From Kofleriaceae bacterium (lineage in GTDB: Bacteria > Myxococcota_A > Polyangia > Haliangiales > Haliangiaceae): DNA of 64,000 nucleotides. Below are positions 63,765-64,000 of this stretch, piece after piece. A program made the position numbers and the translations under genes. Within the stretch, counting starts at the first letter, position 1. Each line of letters starts with the position of its first letter. The notes under the pieces were generated by a model. That model did no database searches, had not been told where the DNA came from, and worked only from the letters and a program-made list of their open reading frames with translations. The DNA lies in assembly GCA_018057825.1 (NCBI GenBank), contig JAGPCY010000008.1, forward strand, positions 124,001 through 188,000. Reading direction: 5' to 3'.

Positions 63765-64000
63765 ATGAACTCCGTCCGTCCCCTGTGGTCCCTGATCCTG
63801 GCGCTGGCGCTGGTGAGCGGCGCGCGCGTCGCCCACGCCAAGCCCGACCCCAAGCAGGCCAAGGTCAACGTCTACATCGACGTCCTGAACGCCTGGTCGG
63901 GCTACGTCTACAAGCAACGCGACGACTACTTCGCGTGGGTCGATCGCGCCAAGGGCCCCGACTGCAAGGCCAGCAAGGCCCGCGGCCCAAGCGCGATCGG
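63765..64000 (+). CDS. Exported protein, 5' part only (DUF3829-like)
   Basis: Open to the window end; 78 codons are visible. The signal peptide is MNSVRPLWSLILALALVSG followed by ARVAHA. The mature start (KPDPKQAKVNVYIDVLNAWSG, then YVYKQRDDYFAWVDRAKGPDC) has the KVNxYIxxxNxWS pattern of DUF3829-type proteins, which are exported proteins of unknown role. The assignment is tentative given the fragment length. Confidence 0.6.
   Translation, partial: MNSVRPLWSLILALALVSGARVAHAKPDPKQAKVNVYIDVLNAWSGYVYKQRDDYFAWVDRAKGPDCKASKARGPSAI

Overview
The window is very GC-rich DNA with almost continuous coding. Gene content points to a myxobacterium-like member of the Myxococcota, possibly near Haliangium/Kofleriaceae: many secreted lipoproteins, ECF sigma factors, a membrane-anchored Ser/Thr kinase with a helical C-terminal half, an ADYC-type lipoprotein, a type IV prepilin peptidase and very large effector-like proteins. 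This placement is inferred from gene families, not from a marker phylogeny. I see no rRNA, tRNA, CRISPR array or transposase.

1-14,050 is housekeeping and accessory chromosome. A sigma factor with its own terminator is followed by a minus-strand operon of lipoprotein, unknown protein, proB, proA, rsfS, a YkgJ-type protein and rlmH, mostly joined by 4-base start/stop overlaps. Then come a prepilin peptidase, a DHH phosphoesterase, a HemJ-like protein, a double-glycine-leader peptide, a lipoprotein, a TonB-domain protein, a second sigma factor and an ADYC-like lipoprotein. 14,060-16,531 is a Ser/Thr kinase.

16,837-43,222 holds a catabolic cluster resembling the E. coli ygeX-ygeY-hyuA-ygfK-ssnA-xdhD (purine/urate) gene set. 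On the plus strand are a molybdopterin oxidoreductase, an outer-membrane-like protein, a short YgfK and an M20 carbamoylase-like hydrolase. On the minus strand are a hydantoinase, a fused Fe-S/Mo hydroxylase, an SsnA-like amidohydrolase, two fold-type-II PLP enzymes and a nitrilase-family amidase. The minus-strand half is split by a defence island (32,856-41,499): a winged-helix partner, a nucleotidyltransferase fused to a SNF2 helicase, a type III methyltransferase, a 23-codon coupled ORF and a type III restriction subunit.

43,494-63,122 is a repeated accessory region. Two related units can be recognised, each with an Ig-like surface protein, two small lipoproteins, a conserved 3' flank, a conserved leader and a large putative effector. 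The second unit has a 5'-truncated Ig gene. Its effector is an 1829-residue protein with an adenosine-deaminase-like C-terminal domain, overlapped by a zinc-ribbon/pentapeptide-repeat gene that is a good immunity candidate.

Four arrays of a GAGACC/GAGGCC hexanucleotide are scattered through the window. Three of them directly abut the TAG stop codon of a minus-strand gene.

The strongest candidates for undescribed biology are the nucleotidyltransferase-SNF2/type III island, the duplicated lipoprotein-effector units with the deaminase toxin/immunity pair, and the stop-codon-linked hexanucleotide arrays.
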